This document shows, piece by piece, positions 6,857 to 15,296 of a stretch of DNA of 48,472 bases. The DNA comes from Lachnospiraceae bacterium (GTDB taxonomy: Bacteria; Bacillota; Clostridia; Lachnospirales; Lachnospiraceae). The DNA is taken from contig JAAVZU010000004.1 of the NCBI GenBank assembly GCA_022791815.1, positions 1 through 48,472 on the forward strand, read 5' to 3'. The translations under genes and the position numbers were made by a program. How positions within the stretch are numbered: position 1 is the stretch's first letter; the number at the start of each line of letters is the position of its first letter. Under the pieces are notes generated by a model that saw only the letters and a list, made by a program, of their open reading frames with translations, was not told the DNA's origin and searched no databases.

Positions 6857-8149
6857 TTACTCCAATTCTTTATTCAACAACATAACATGAGTAGCTACTT
6901 CATTGTTTTTATGTACCATATCAAAATCGCCATTGTATTTCTCAACTATGTTCTTTATATTTTCCATCCCAATTCCATGCCACATTTTGTTGCTTTTAGT
7001 AGTCTGCATATTTCTAGGTAATTCTCCTGTAAAAGAGTTTATTACTCTTATAATCAAAAAATTCTTTTCTTCTTTTATTGATATATCAATATATGGACTA
7101 CTTTCCATAGCACAAGCCTCTAATGCATTGTCTATTAGATTTCCAAGTATACTCACTATATCAAATGGCTTTATAATGCATTCTTCCAAAATAACAGCAT
7201 TTACATAAAAAACAATATTTTGCTGGTCTGCTAGATTCTTTTTTGCATTTATAATTGCATCGACAGCAGAATTTCCTGTTTTTATGTAAAAAACCTTCTG
7301 GTCTAAAAGCTTATTTTGCTGTTTTAAATAGTCTCTTATTTCCTCTAATTTCCCATCCTGGCTTAATTGCGATAATACTATAACATGATTTTTATAATCA
7401 TGAATACTCGCCCTCCATGACTGTAAAGCATGTTCTGTATTATCTAAAGATTTTTGCAGCATTTCATTCCTCAGCTTTACTACTTCCATCTGTTGCTGCT
7501 GTCCACAATTTTCTGATAATTTACTTCCACAATAAATAATAAAGAATTCTATTATTAGTATGGTGAAAAATATTATCCCCTTCATCTCTCCATTTGACAA
7601 ATCTTCCTGCATTATAATTAAATTACATACAAAAGCAAAAACAGAACAAATACTCATAAAAGTCATATATTTTTGTGAAAAGGTATACTTTTTCACTCTA
7701 CTTGCCTTACATATTGTAGTTATAACTAATACTAAAATTATTTTGCTTAAAAAAAGCACTTTAACTCTAAAAATACTTTGAACATTTAAAAGATACAACG
7801 AATCAATATGCATTTTTAATGAAAATATAGAAACAGAAAAAAAGTTTATAGCATTCAACATAGATGCGTAAATCAGGGTAAACATCAATGATAAAAGCAA
7901 AGTTTTTTTATATATCATCCATTGAAAATATACCATTAATAAAGTTACTGCCATGATATTCAAATAGGAATATACCCGAATATTATTAAATAAACATATA
8001 ATAAATGAACTAAACAAAGATAATAACACTATTAACCCTTTTTTTTCTGATATTTTTTCTTTCCACAAAAAAGTTCCACAAAAAATACAGCACATAATCA
8101 TATCAATACAAGTTACTATATATTCCATTCCCAAATAAAAGACTATCAT
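6857..8149 (-). CDS. GHKL-type sensor histidine kinase (AgrC-like)
   Basis: The N-terminal ~200 residues form six or so membrane helices. A cytoplasmic part follows, with the phospho-acceptor box SIHDYKNHV, an N-box NLIDNALEAC and a G-box HGIGMENI. This is the architecture of peptide-sensing kinases such as AgrC. The ATG at 8149 overlaps the upstream response regulator stop as ATGA and has GGGGAG 7 nt before it, so it is preferred over the ATG at 8164. Kinase and regulator therefore form a translationally coupled pair. No intact agrB or agrD was found. The signal is probably a peptide, by analogy only. Confidence 0.88.
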   Translation of the reverse strand: MIVFYLGMEYIVTCIDMIMCCIFCGTFLWKEKISEKKGLIVLLSLFSSFIICLFNNIRVYSYLNIMAVTLLMVYFQWMIYKKTLLLSLMFTLIYASMLNAINFFSVSIFSLKMHIDSLYLLNVQSIFRVKVLFLSKIILVLVITTICKASRVKKYTFSQKYMTFMSICSVFAFVCNLIIMQEDLSNGEMKGIIFFTILIIEFFIIYCGSKLSENCGQQQQMEVVKLRNEMLQKSLDNTEHALQSWRASIHDYKNHVIVLSQLSQDGKLEEIRDYLKQQNKLLDQKVFYIKTGNSAVDAIINAKKNLADQQNIVFYVNAVILEECIIKPFDIVSILGNLIDNALEACAMESSPYIDISIKEEKNFLIIRVINSFTGELPRNMQTTKSNKMWHGIGMENIKNIVEKYNGDFDMVHKNNEVATHVMLLNKELE

Positions 8150-8871
8150 ATTTTCTCTCCCCAATAATATAATATTGCAGACTTAACTTCCTTTATTCTT
8201 GTTCTGCTCACAGCTAAATGTTTTCCATTATCAAGTATAACATCATATATAGAAAACTGTTCAATATACTTTGCATTAACCACACAGCCACTATGTATTC
8301 TAATAAAATTTTTATCACACAATTCCTGATAGAATCCTTTAATAGTCTTCCATACTAAAAAACTATTACCAGTATTCATATATAACCGGATTTTTCTTCC
8401 TTCTGTTTCATAATACATGATGTCTGTTTTTTTTATCCGTAATTCTTTCTTTTCTGTTTTAACAATAATAAACATATCCTTATTCTGCTCTACATATAAA
8501 TATGCTGCTTTCAATGCTAATGGTAACTCCTGTTCCATTCTTTCTTTTCTTATATATCTAAATGGATTATATTCTATTGAATGAAACACATATTGTTCGT
8601 ATGCAGAGATAAATATTAAAATGATATCTGAGTTTTTTTCTCTAATTCGCTTTGCAGCCTCCATTCCTGAAAATCCAGGCATACTAATATCTAAAAATAA
8701 TATATTGAAAAATTCTTTTTTATTACATACTATATCCACTACTTGTTTACCATTATTATAAGTTAAAATTTCTGGACACACCTTTAGTCTTTTTGATGTA
8801 TCAATTATCATATTTTTAATACTTTCTAATGACGTTGGTTCATCATCACAAACTGCTATATTAATCTGCAT
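8146..8871 (-). CDS. LytTR-family response regulator (AgrA-like)
   Basis: A 241-residue two-domain regulator. The receiver domain (1-125) has the acidic pair D9/D10 and phospho-acceptor D61 in ILFLDISMPG. The C-terminal LytTR DNA-binding domain (about 140-235) has the typical segments YYETEGRKIRLY, FIRIHSGCVVNAKYI and LAVSRTRIKEVK. It would bind direct repeats at target promoters after phosphorylation by the kinase encoded next, with which it overlaps by four bases. The start ATG at 8871 follows an AGGGAGA-type ribosome site. Confidence 0.93.
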   Translation of the reverse strand: MQINIAVCDDEPTSLESIKNMIIDTSKRLKVCPEILTYNNGKQVVDIVCNKKEFFNILFLDISMPGFSGMEAAKRIREKNSDIILIFISAYEQYVFHSIEYNPFRYIRKERMEQELPLALKAAYLYVEQNKDMFIIVKTEKKELRIKKTDIMYYETEGRKIRLYMNTGNSFLVWKTIKGFYQELCDKNFIRIHSGCVVNAKYIEQFSIYDVILDNGKHLAVSRTRIKEVKSAILYYWGEKI

Positions 8872-8906
8872 GTTGATTCTCCCTATTATTTATAAATTTG
8901 TGAATT

Positions 8907-9173
8907 TTAGGTGTGTATACATTTCCTTACACAATCAATAAGAATCCTTTGATTAATTTTGTTACCATAAGAACTCATCATAAATCTCCAACATTCCATA
9001 ATTTTCAGTAAATTTAACGAGTTTCCAAATACACGATTTTTTATTACGGTTGAAAAAAGAATAAAGCTTTGTAATACATTCATTTGTGCTTTGGCATAAT
9101 TCAGATTATAATCTGAAAAATCATCTTGTTTTATTTGATGTGGAATGCAAATGTTACCATTCAAATAGAACAT
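8907..9173 (-). CDS. Hypothetical 88-residue protein
   Basis: ATG at 9173 is preceded by GAGG about 10 nt upstream, and the frame runs to 8907. The product has a moderately hydrophobic centre (VLQSFILFSTVI) and a basic C-terminal part ending in Cys-containing ILIDCVRKCIHT. I do not recognise a family. Its position just before the LytTR regulator suggests a possible link to that pair. Given the gene remnants nearby, it could equally be a fragment. Confidence 0.35.
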   Translation of the reverse strand: MFYLNGNICIPHQIKQDDFSDYNLNYAKAQMNVLQSFILFSTVIKNRVFGNSLNLLKIMECWRFMMSSYGNKINQRILIDCVRKCIHT

Positions 9174-9535
9174 TTAGATAAGTCCTCATGGTTAAATTAC
9201 TAGTTACAATACTATTATGTACGTTGCATTTTTACTGGTCTTTTCAATTAACGAAAAACTGCCGCACATTCTCTCTTTTGTTCACTTTTTCACCTCCTGC
9301 CTTATAAGTTTTGCATAACTTAGGAGCATAATGATCAGAATAATAAATATTAATAAACTTGATATCTATATATCATTTTATATACCATACATGTCACGTC
9401 TCCTATTTTGTAGTATACATTTTTTTTATACACAATGCAATAGTTAGGACAGTTTTTATATTTCACCTGAAACAAAGTGCAGATTGCTTCCCTATAACAT
9501 AAAAAGGCTACAGTCTTTCAACTGCAGCCTCCTAT
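9174..9535. other. Gap between the lysozyme gene and the hypothetical gene
   Basis: The right end holds the lysozyme terminator (9501-9529). A near-perfect Shine-Dalgarno (AGGAGGTG, minus strand, 9291-9298) precedes a GTG at 9285 that opens only 13 codons (MNKRENVRQFFVN, stop at 9244). A frameshift could extend it by about 15 codons. Nothing else was recognised. Confidence 0.4.
9501..9529 (-). terminator. Intrinsic terminator of the LysM-lysozyme gene
   Basis: On the minus strand GGCTGCAGT and ACTGTAGCC (one wobble pair) form a stem with a 6-nt loop, followed directly by TTTTT. It starts 6 nt after the lysozyme stop codon. Confidence 0.85.
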
Positions 9536-10507
9536 TTATAATATAAAAACTGATTTTGGTATCTTTAGTCTCTGTCCAGGAAATATTAAATCTGGGCTTA
9601 GAATATGATTTTCTTCAATTAAAACAGAAACTGGGATATTATATTTTTTTGCAATTCCATAAAGAGTATCCCCATTCTTAACTTTTATATATCTATTTCT
9701 TGCTTCATCTCTTTGTTTATCCCTAATAACAATTTTTAATTTTTCTCCTGTATATATCTTGTTTGGATTTGCAATATCATTCTCTTTTGCAATTGCAGAG
9801 ACTGTTGTTCGGTATAATCTTGCAATAGAAGATAAAGTATCTCCTTTTTTAATTGTATAAACAATTCTTGTATTATGATGTGCATAAAGATTTTTCTTTG
9901 GTCTTCTATGTTTACCTCTTTTTTTGAGGAATGTATCTTTTCGGAATTGATCCAAATCTACACGGGCAGAAATCCCTGGCACTCTTCCTTCATCACTATA
10001 TTGCCAGGCTGTATAAGTTCTCCATCCATTTATTGGTTCTGGAACTCTTCTATTGTAATAAGCCAACCAAAGAGGATAATCTGTAACTGGTCTTTTCCAT
10101 ATTGTAGTATTAGAATAATCGCTATACACCATAGGTTTTGTTTTAGTTAAATCTTCTACACTTCTTAAAAACGCAGTAGCTATCTCTCTTATTTCTTTTT
10201 GGCTTAATCCAGCCAAATCTTCAAAATCCATTGCCAACCTGCATTCATATTCCTTCTTTGCTGTAATATCCACAAAGTGATGTGCCTGATGTCTTGCCTG
10301 ACTAGCACTTCTCGCAGTCACATAATAATAAAATCCTACCTTCATGCCTGCTCTTCTTGCTTTTCTATAATTTTCTTCAAAAAAAGGGTCAACCGTATTA
10401 CTGCCTTCTCCAGCTTTGATATATACTACCAAATATCCTGCATCTTTTACTTTTTGAAAATTAATATGTCCCTGCCATTGACTGACATCCAATCCCTTTT
10501 CTGCCAT
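9536..10507 (-). CDS. GH25 lysozyme with two C-terminal LysM domains
   Basis: The N-terminal GH25 muramidase domain (1-195) starts [10 protein letters not shown], with catalytic D7, and has the LAMDFEDL motif carrying the acidic pair D94 and E96. It would cleave the MurNAc-GlcNAc bond of peptidoglycan. Two LysM repeats follow (about 215-260 and 273-318: [14 protein letters not shown] and [14 protein letters not shown]), which bind glycan chains. The start ATG at 10507 has GGGGGA 7 nt upstream. No signal peptide is present at this start and the next 100 bases upstream offer none, so export would need another route. It is 323 residues, with its own terminator. Confidence 0.93.
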   Translation of the reverse strand: MAEKGLDVSQWQGHINFQKVKDAGYLVVYIKAGEGSNTVDPFFEENYRKARRAGMKVGFYYYVTARSASQARHQAHHFVDITAKKEYECRLAMDFEDLAGLSQKEIREIATAFLRSVEDLTKTKPMVYSDYSNTTIWKRPVTDYPLWLAYYNRRVPEPINGWRTYTAWQYSDEGRVPGISARVDLDQFRKDTFLKKRGKHRRPKKNLYAHHNTRIVYTIKKGDTLSSIARLYRTTVSAIAKENDIANPNKIYTGEKLKIVIRDKQRDEARNRYIKVKNGDTLYGIAKKYNIPVSVLIEENHILSPDLIFPGQRLKIPKSVFIL

Positions 10508-10607
10508 AGCATGTTCCCCCAGTGCTATATCAAATACATCTTATTGTATTTAACTCTTTTTATATTTTATGCACAAAAAGTGGAACATGCTACACTTATA
10601 CTTCCTT

Positions 10608-12059
10608 TTATTCTCCTACCAAAGAAGTATATAAAGAACGATACTGAGATGCAGAATTCTTCCATGAATAGTCCGTTTCCATAGCTCTTTTTATCATCTG
10701 ATTCCAAGAATCCCGTCTGGTAAAATAAATGGTCTTTGCATAATTGATAACATTTAATAAAATATCTGCATTATATTCGGTAAAGGAAAATCCATTTCCA
10801 CTTTCCTCATATTCATTATAAGGAATTACGGTATCTTTTAATCCTCCTGTAGCTCTTACAATTGGAATAGCTCCATAGCGAAGTGCCATCATCTGGGTAA
10901 GCCCACATGGTTCAAATCTGGATGGAACTAAAATAGCATCTGCCCCAGCAAATAATTTATGTGAACGGTCTTCGGCATACAAGATATTGGAACAAACTTG
11001 TCCTTTATGCCTCTGTTCATAGTGACGGAACATATTTTCATAACGTCCTTCTCCTGTTCCAATTAACACAAACTCTGTATGGTTGTCCAATAATCTTTCC
11101 ATTATATTATTTACTAAATCAAGTCCCTTTTGATCTGTCAGACGTGAAACTAATCCAATAACAAATTTATTTTCATCTTGCCAAAGTCCCCATTCTTTCT
11201 GCATCTCCAATTTATTCTTCTTTTTTCCCTCTATCGCATCTTTTATTCCGTAAGTTTTATAAATCTGTGTATCTGTATTAGGATTATAAATATCATAGTC
11301 AATACCATTTAAAATACCACAAAGCTTCATGTGATGATAATTAATGACTCCATCCAGATATTCTCCATATTCTCTTGATTTTATCTCTCCACTGTAAGTA
11401 TTACTAACTGTAGTAATTTTATCTGCAAATACCAATCCGCCTTTTAGCATATTTACATCCTTACCAAATTTAATCTTCTCTTCTGTGTATACATAGTCTG
11501 GAAAAGCTGTAATATATTTTACTGTATCAATATTTGCCACACCTTGGAATTTTAAATTATGAATAGTCATAATACATTTAGAATTATGTGACAATGGTGT
11601 ATCATAAAACAAAGTTCTAAGAAATACTGGTACAAAACCAGCCTGCCAGTCATGACAATGAATAATATCTGGCATAAATCCAATGACAGGAAGTGCAGAT
11701 AATACTGCTTTGTCGAAAAAAATGTACTTTATAATATCCTTTGACATATCTTCATAAGGATTTCCGCTGCCAAAATAGTCATCGCAATCAATAAAATAAT
11801 AAGTTACACCATCTAATTCCAAAGTCATAATTCCTACATATTTATGATTTGGATCATGTCCCAAATCCATATAGAAATGTGTGATGTATTTCATCTTGCT
11901 TCGGTATTCCCATGGAATACAACGATAATTGGGTATGATTACCCTTACATCATATCCCTCTTTTAGAAGTGCCTTGGGAAGAGCATACATTACATCTCCC
12001 AAGCCGCCTGTTTTCACAAATGGATAACATTCCGAACCAACAAATAATACCTTCTTCAT
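10608..12059 (-). CDS. glgA: Glycogen synthase (ADP-glucose, GT5)
   Basis: GlgA transfers glucose from ADP-glucose to the non-reducing end of alpha-1,4-glucan. The N-terminal Rossmann domain has the KTGGLGDV ADP-glucose binding motif. The C-terminal domain has VIGLVSRLTDQKG, the catalytic SRFEPCGLTQMMALRYG region and TGGLKDTV. The start at 12059 (MKKVLFVGSECYPFVKTGG) has AGGGG about 8 nt before it. The frame is open for 14 more codons upstream, but that extension lacks family similarity. Length is 483 residues, as expected. Other glg genes are not in the window. Confidence 0.96.
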   Translation of the reverse strand: MKKVLFVGSECYPFVKTGGLGDVMYALPKALLKEGYDVRVIIPNYRCIPWEYRSKMKYITHFYMDLGHDPNHKYVGIMTLELDGVTYYFIDCDDYFGSGNPYEDMSKDIIKYIFFDKAVLSALPVIGFMPDIIHCHDWQAGFVPVFLRTLFYDTPLSHNSKCIMTIHNLKFQGVANIDTVKYITAFPDYVYTEEKIKFGKDVNMLKGGLVFADKITTVSNTYSGEIKSREYGEYLDGVINYHHMKLCGILNGIDYDIYNPNTDTQIYKTYGIKDAIEGKKKNKLEMQKEWGLWQDENKFVIGLVSRLTDQKGLDLVNNIMERLLDNHTEFVLIGTGEGRYENMFRHYEQRHKGQVCSNILYAEDRSHKLFAGADAILVPSRFEPCGLTQMMALRYGAIPIVRATGGLKDTVIPYNEYEESGNGFSFTEYNADILLNVINYAKTIYFTRRDSWNQMIKRAMETDYSWKNSASQYRSLYTSLVGE

Positions 12060-12146
12060 ACTATCAACCCCTAATCTTTTACTAATGATTTGACACGTCA
12101 TAAACTATAATAATTCTGTCAATTCATTGTTTGCATATAGTATAAC

Positions 12147-12165
12147 ACTTTTTACTATAAAAAGT
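12147..12165. repeat. Short palindrome upstream of glgA
   Basis: ACTTTTTA and TAAAAAGT flank a 3-nt centre, between the lipoprotein stop and the glgA start. It could be the lipoprotein terminator (no good T tract) or an operator. The role is uncertain. Confidence 0.35.
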
Positions 12166-12188
12166 ATACAGAAATTTGGAATTGCTCC

Positions 12189-12776
12189 TTACTTTTCCAG
12201 ATTTTTTTTCAACCAATCCTCCTCTTGCTCTAACCGTTCCTCCTCTTCCTCTTGTTTGCTTCTTTTCAAGATAAAATCTTCCTGGCTAAGTCTTTGTTCT
12301 ATATAATCCTGCTTGGTTTTTTTCATCTTTTTTGCTAAATCTTCTATCTCCTCTTTTACTTCCAATAACCGTTTTTTCATAGCTTTTTTATCACTATCTT
12401 GTATATGAACTGGAGCATATAAATTTTCTTGATATCCAAGAGCTTCCCGTTCCAGTTGATATTGATTTTCTTCCTGTTTTAGTTGTTGCTTTTGCATTCG
12501 GTATTCATCCTTGCTAACCTTACCTTCTTGATAAGATTTTTCTAATATGCTCAATTTTAAATCCACCATTTCCTCGCATGCTTCCAGATAAAAATACTGG
12601 GAAATTTTTTTCTCGGAATTTTCCTGAATATTTTCTTTCTCTACTTTTTCTATTTCTCTGTCTTCTTTTTCTATTCCTTTTTCTGCTGCATCCGTTATTG
12701 GTATATCCTGCTCTGTTTTCTTTCCACATCCAATTAAAAAAAGACTTAAAAAAATTGCAATTGTCCCAATTTTCAT
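12189..12776 (-). CDS. Coiled-coil lipoprotein of unknown function
   Basis: A 195-residue exported lipoprotein. The N-terminal signal peptide ends in the lipobox LFLIGC (lipid-modified Cys at residue 17), and after it the protein is almost entirely Lys/Glu/Gln. It is predicted to form long coiled coils (about 75-195), with repeated short segments such as LSQEDFILKRSKQEEEEE that look like SHOCT-like 'xGxIxxEEY' helices (also EGKVSKDEYRMQK). The ATG at 12776 has AAGGAGG 10 nt upstream. It would sit on the outer face of the cytoplasmic membrane. No function can be named. Confidence 0.75.
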   Translation of the reverse strand: MKIGTIAIFLSLFLIGCGKKTEQDIPITDAAEKGIEKEDREIEKVEKENIQENSEKKISQYFYLEACEEMVDLKLSILEKSYQEGKVSKDEYRMQKQQLKQEENQYQLEREALGYQENLYAPVHIQDSDKKAMKKRLLEVKEEIEDLAKKMKKTKQDYIEQRLSQEDFILKRSKQEEEEERLEQEEDWLKKNLEK

Positions 12777-12871
12777 GATAAGATTTCCTCCTTAACTATA
12801 AACTGGTGTAATATTTTATATCATTTCCAATTAGGTCAGCATTATGTATATGTTTATAGAGTTTTAAAACA

Positions 12872-12922
12872 ATTAAGCAGGAGTAAATTTTCATCTATAA
12901 TAAAAATTTACGCCTACTTAAT
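12872..12922 (-). terminator. Long hairpin downstream of the nucleotidyltransferase gene
   Basis: The 20-nt arms at 12872-12891 and 12903-12922 pair at about 18 positions with an 11-nt loop, and on the minus strand TGTTTT follows. It is placed 110 nt after the nucleotidyltransferase stop and before the lipoprotein promoter region. Confidence 0.5.
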
Positions 12923-12936
12923 CTAATAACTTTATT

Positions 12937-13007
12937 GTAACTGTTCAGAAAGATGAACAGTTACGTTTAAGCCCATAATAATTTGCCTTTGGCGAAGGGG
13001 CTTAAAC
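12937..13007. repeat. Double-hairpin palindromic repeat (member A)
   Basis: The first hairpin is GTAACTGTTC (12937-12946) / GAACAGTTAC (12955-12964). A second follows directly: GTTTAAGCCC (12965-12974) / GGGCTTAAAC (12998-13007), with an inner TTTGCC-TTT-GGCGAA stem. The layout matches the left half of the element at 15153 and the pair of hairpins at 29738. It lies between the stop of the nucleotidyltransferase and the lipoprotein gene. Confidence 0.7.
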
Positions 13008-13030
13008 ATTACAGAATTTACTTTTTATTT

Positions 13031-14059
13031 TCAATTATTTCCTCTAATAATTCTTTCATTTACACTGGCTATAAATTCCCGAATTTCCATCTCATTTGGC
13101 TGTTCTGGCAAATTAGTATGATCTTTTGCACATTCAAGCCTTTTCTCATACTCATCCACCATTTCATAAAATTCTGGAATTGGCTGCTGTCTTTCATCTA
13201 AATATTTACCATTCCGAATATCCATTAATAAGTCATGTTCTTCTTCACGGTAAGTAATAACTTTTTCCTTCTCCAAAATATCCAGACACATCATATAAAG
13301 CCGTATTAAGTGCATCATGTGTTTGCCTAATTTATGGTGTCCAATGGCTTTCTCATTCCGCTTTCCAACTTTTCCATAAGCTTTTACAATTCCCTGCATT
13401 TGTGATAACATTCCTGCATAATCCCGAAGTGGATAATGGGACAACTTTACATCCATAAAAATCTCTGTATCATAATCCTCCTGAACTGCCTTATCTACAT
13501 AGAGAGAGATAGCATCTTCGGGCATAGTAAAAAATTTCTCCCGAAAATCATAGGATGCATGTTCAATAGTTTTCAATATGTGCTGTTCTTTCTCTGACTG
13601 GGAAACCAAACGGCTTGATTTATTCTCTAATCTTCTAAGCTGTTGGTTTGCATATCCTCCAAAAGAATGAATGGCTCTTTTTGATAAAAACATAGAAGTA
13701 TGTTCCAACAATTCCTTTCCTATGGTTGAAAGATACAGATAATGTTCTGGCTTATTCCCAAGAAGTTCTATAGTATTGGGATTACAGCGGGCCAGCAATC
13801 CTACTAATTTTACAAAAGAATATATGGTTGTGTCTGTTTTTGTTTCTGTCACTTGTTCAAAGTCTTCTCTTGTTAATATTTCCATTTTGTTATTTATCGC
13901 ACAGCCACGGATGTCTAAGTCGCTCTCTGGTGTAGCGGTTCCATAAGCATGACTTCCTCCCAATGTTAAGAGGATAATGTTCTTTCCTAAATGCTTATTC
14001 TCCCTTAAAAAATTATACTCTTTTGTTTGCAGACAACTCTTGATTTGTTCTAAATTCAC
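13031..14059 (-). CDS. RlaP/YcgL-type nucleotidyltransferase (DNA polymerase beta superfamily)
   Basis: A 342-residue protein with the polymerase-beta nucleotidyltransferase motif GGSHAYGTATPESDLDIRG near residue 35, where the two metal-binding aspartates are the D-x-D of SDLDIRG. It belongs to the family annotated as 'RNA repair pathway DNA polymerase beta' (RlaP, PF10127), cytoplasmic, thought to transfer nucleotides onto RNA; members often stand alone. The start is GTG at 14059 with AAAGGGG 8 nt upstream. No RtcB ligase or other repair partner is in the window. Palindromic repeats lie at both ends of the gene. Confidence 0.85.
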   Translation of the reverse strand: MNLEQIKSCLQTKEYNFLRENKHLGKNIILLTLGGSHAYGTATPESDLDIRGCAINNKMEILTREDFEQVTETKTDTTIYSFVKLVGLLARCNPNTIELLGNKPEHYLYLSTIGKELLEHTSMFLSKRAIHSFGGYANQQLRRLENKSSRLVSQSEKEQHILKTIEHASYDFREKFFTMPEDAISLYVDKAVQEDYDTEIFMDVKLSHYPLRDYAGMLSQMQGIVKAYGKVGKRNEKAIGHHKLGKHMMHLIRLYMMCLDILEKEKVITYREEEHDLLMDIRNGKYLDERQQPIPEFYEMVDEYEKRLECAKDHTNLPEQPNEMEIREFIASVNERIIRGNN

Positions 14060-14097
14060 TTATAATTCCCCTTTCGTTTTCATATTTTTTCAGACCT

Positions 14098-14125
14098 GTA
14101 ACTATTCAGAACCATGAACAGTTAC
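14098..14125. repeat. Palindromic repeat (member B)
   Basis: GTAACTATTC and GAACAGTTAC flank an 8-nt loop. It is almost the same as the first hairpin of the element at 12937, between the kinase stop and the nucleotidyltransferase start. Confidence 0.65.
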
Positions 14126-14198
14126 CCAAATCTTTTAAAATAAGCACTATATATCATGGCACTCATGTTAAAGGTTAAAAAATATCAGCATAATTTTA

Positions 14199-15122
14199 TT
14201 AAATATTAATAACACTTTTATTCTTTTTTATAATTGGAAACTTCATTATAATACTAAATTCCTGTTCTTCCAATTGTGCCACTATCGTTCCATTCATCCG
14301 AAGCACAAACTCCTTTGCAATAGAAAGTCCAAGTCCTGTAGAATTTTTATTACGGGATGCATCTGCCTTATAAAACCGTTCAAATACCTGATCTATCTCT
14401 ATTTCTTCTGTTTTAGATATTTCATTGCAAATTTGAACACAGACTACATTTTGAGAAGAACTTAAAAATATTCCTATTTTTTGTTCTCCATGATCTATGG
14501 CATTTTTCATAACATTTTGAAATACTCGGAAAAGTGCCTGTTCATTACCTTCCATATAAATAGGGATTTCTTCAATATCAAATTCTGGTTGTATACCAAG
14601 TTTTGTCCAATCCTCATAATAAGAAAAAACAGTCTGACGCAAAATTCGGTTAATACAGCACTCCGTAAGTTCTAAATGATAAGTCTCATTTTTTAACTTA
14701 CTAAAAGTAAAGAGTTCCTCCAATATTTCTTTTAAACTGTGAATACGCTCCCTGACAATCCACAGATAGCGTTTCTGTTCCTCCTTGTTTTCACATTCTT
14801 CTAATAGTTGTATATAACCATCTAAGGAAGTCAAGGGAGTTCGGATATCATGCGAAAGATTGGTATATACATCAGAAAGATAAACTTCTTTATCCATATA
14901 CTTCTTTTTATTTTCTCTTCTTTCTTTTACAATCATATTTAAAATATCTACTAATTTCCCTACACCTCCACAACTTATCTGGCTGGTTATCCTTATATTA
15001 CTATCTTGTTTTGTAAAAAACAACAATTGGCGGCAGATATCCTGTATCTGCCGCACAAAAATTAACAATATCAGAATTAACAAGAGTATTACTCCGCTTA
15101 ATATCCCTATTGTAATATACAT
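14199..15122 (-). CDS. Sensor histidine kinase (HisKA/HATPase, single membrane helix)
   Basis: 307 residues. One N-terminal membrane helix (3-25) has almost no outside domain. A short linker leads to the HisKA box NLSHDIRTPLTSL (phospho-acceptor His) and an ATPase domain with N-box NVMKNAIDHG and G2-box STGLGLSIA. Kinases of this form with little external domain usually work with an ABC transporter as the sensing partner; here the ABC genes lie just upstream. The start at 15122 has AGGAGG 6 nt away. The frame is open to 15269, but that extension is encoded by the repeat element at 15153. The partner is probably the response regulator at 17255-17938. Confidence 0.92.
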   Translation of the reverse strand: MYITIGILSGVILLLILILLIFVRQIQDICRQLLFFTKQDSNIRITSQISCGGVGKLVDILNMIVKERRENKKKYMDKEVYLSDVYTNLSHDIRTPLTSLDGYIQLLEECENKEEQKRYLWIVRERIHSLKEILEELFTFSKLKNETYHLELTECCINRILRQTVFSYYEDWTKLGIQPEFDIEEIPIYMEGNEQALFRVFQNVMKNAIDHGEQKIGIFLSSSQNVVCVQICNEISKTEEIEIDQVFERFYKADASRNKNSTGLGLSIAKEFVLRMNGTIVAQLEEQEFSIIMKFPIIKKNKSVINI

Positions 15123-15152
15123 ACATTCCTCCTGCTTGTCTTGCTTATACAT

Positions 15153-15296
15153 GTTACTGTTCACACCTACGGTGCAAACAGTAACGGAATCCAGCCTATT
15201 TAGGATTCGCCTTCGGCGAAAGGCTGGATTCTTGGCTATTCTACATCTTGGCACATAGCTTGACAGCAAGTGTCAAGCTTGTGAGTGAACAGTCAC
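15153..15296. mobile_element. 144-bp MITE-like element with 8-bp target-site duplication
   Basis: The terminal inverted repeats are GTTACTGTTCAC (15153-15164) and GTGAACAGTCAC (15285-15296), matching 11 of 12. Direct repeats TTATACAT flank it at 15145-15152 and 15297-15304, as expected for a target-site duplication. Inside are three hairpins: GTTACTGTT/AACAGTAAC; GAATCCAGCC (15187-15196) / GGCTGGATTC (15222-15231) enclosing TTCGCCTTCGGCGAA; and AGCTTGACA/TGTCAAGCT (15257-15279). It encodes no transposase and sits between the ABC permease stop and the kinase ribosome site. Confidence 0.8.

Noticed and set aside
9430-9465. LytTR binding sites (ATAGTTAG, ACAGTTTT)
   Set aside because: The two near-matches lie about 10 bp apart instead of the ~21 bp expected for AgrA-like direct repeats, so the match is probably chance.
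15123-15269. N-terminal extension of the histidine kinase
   Set aside because: The extra 49 codons are encoded by the MITE-like element, and the internal ATG at 15122 has an AGGAGG site and a proper membrane helix.
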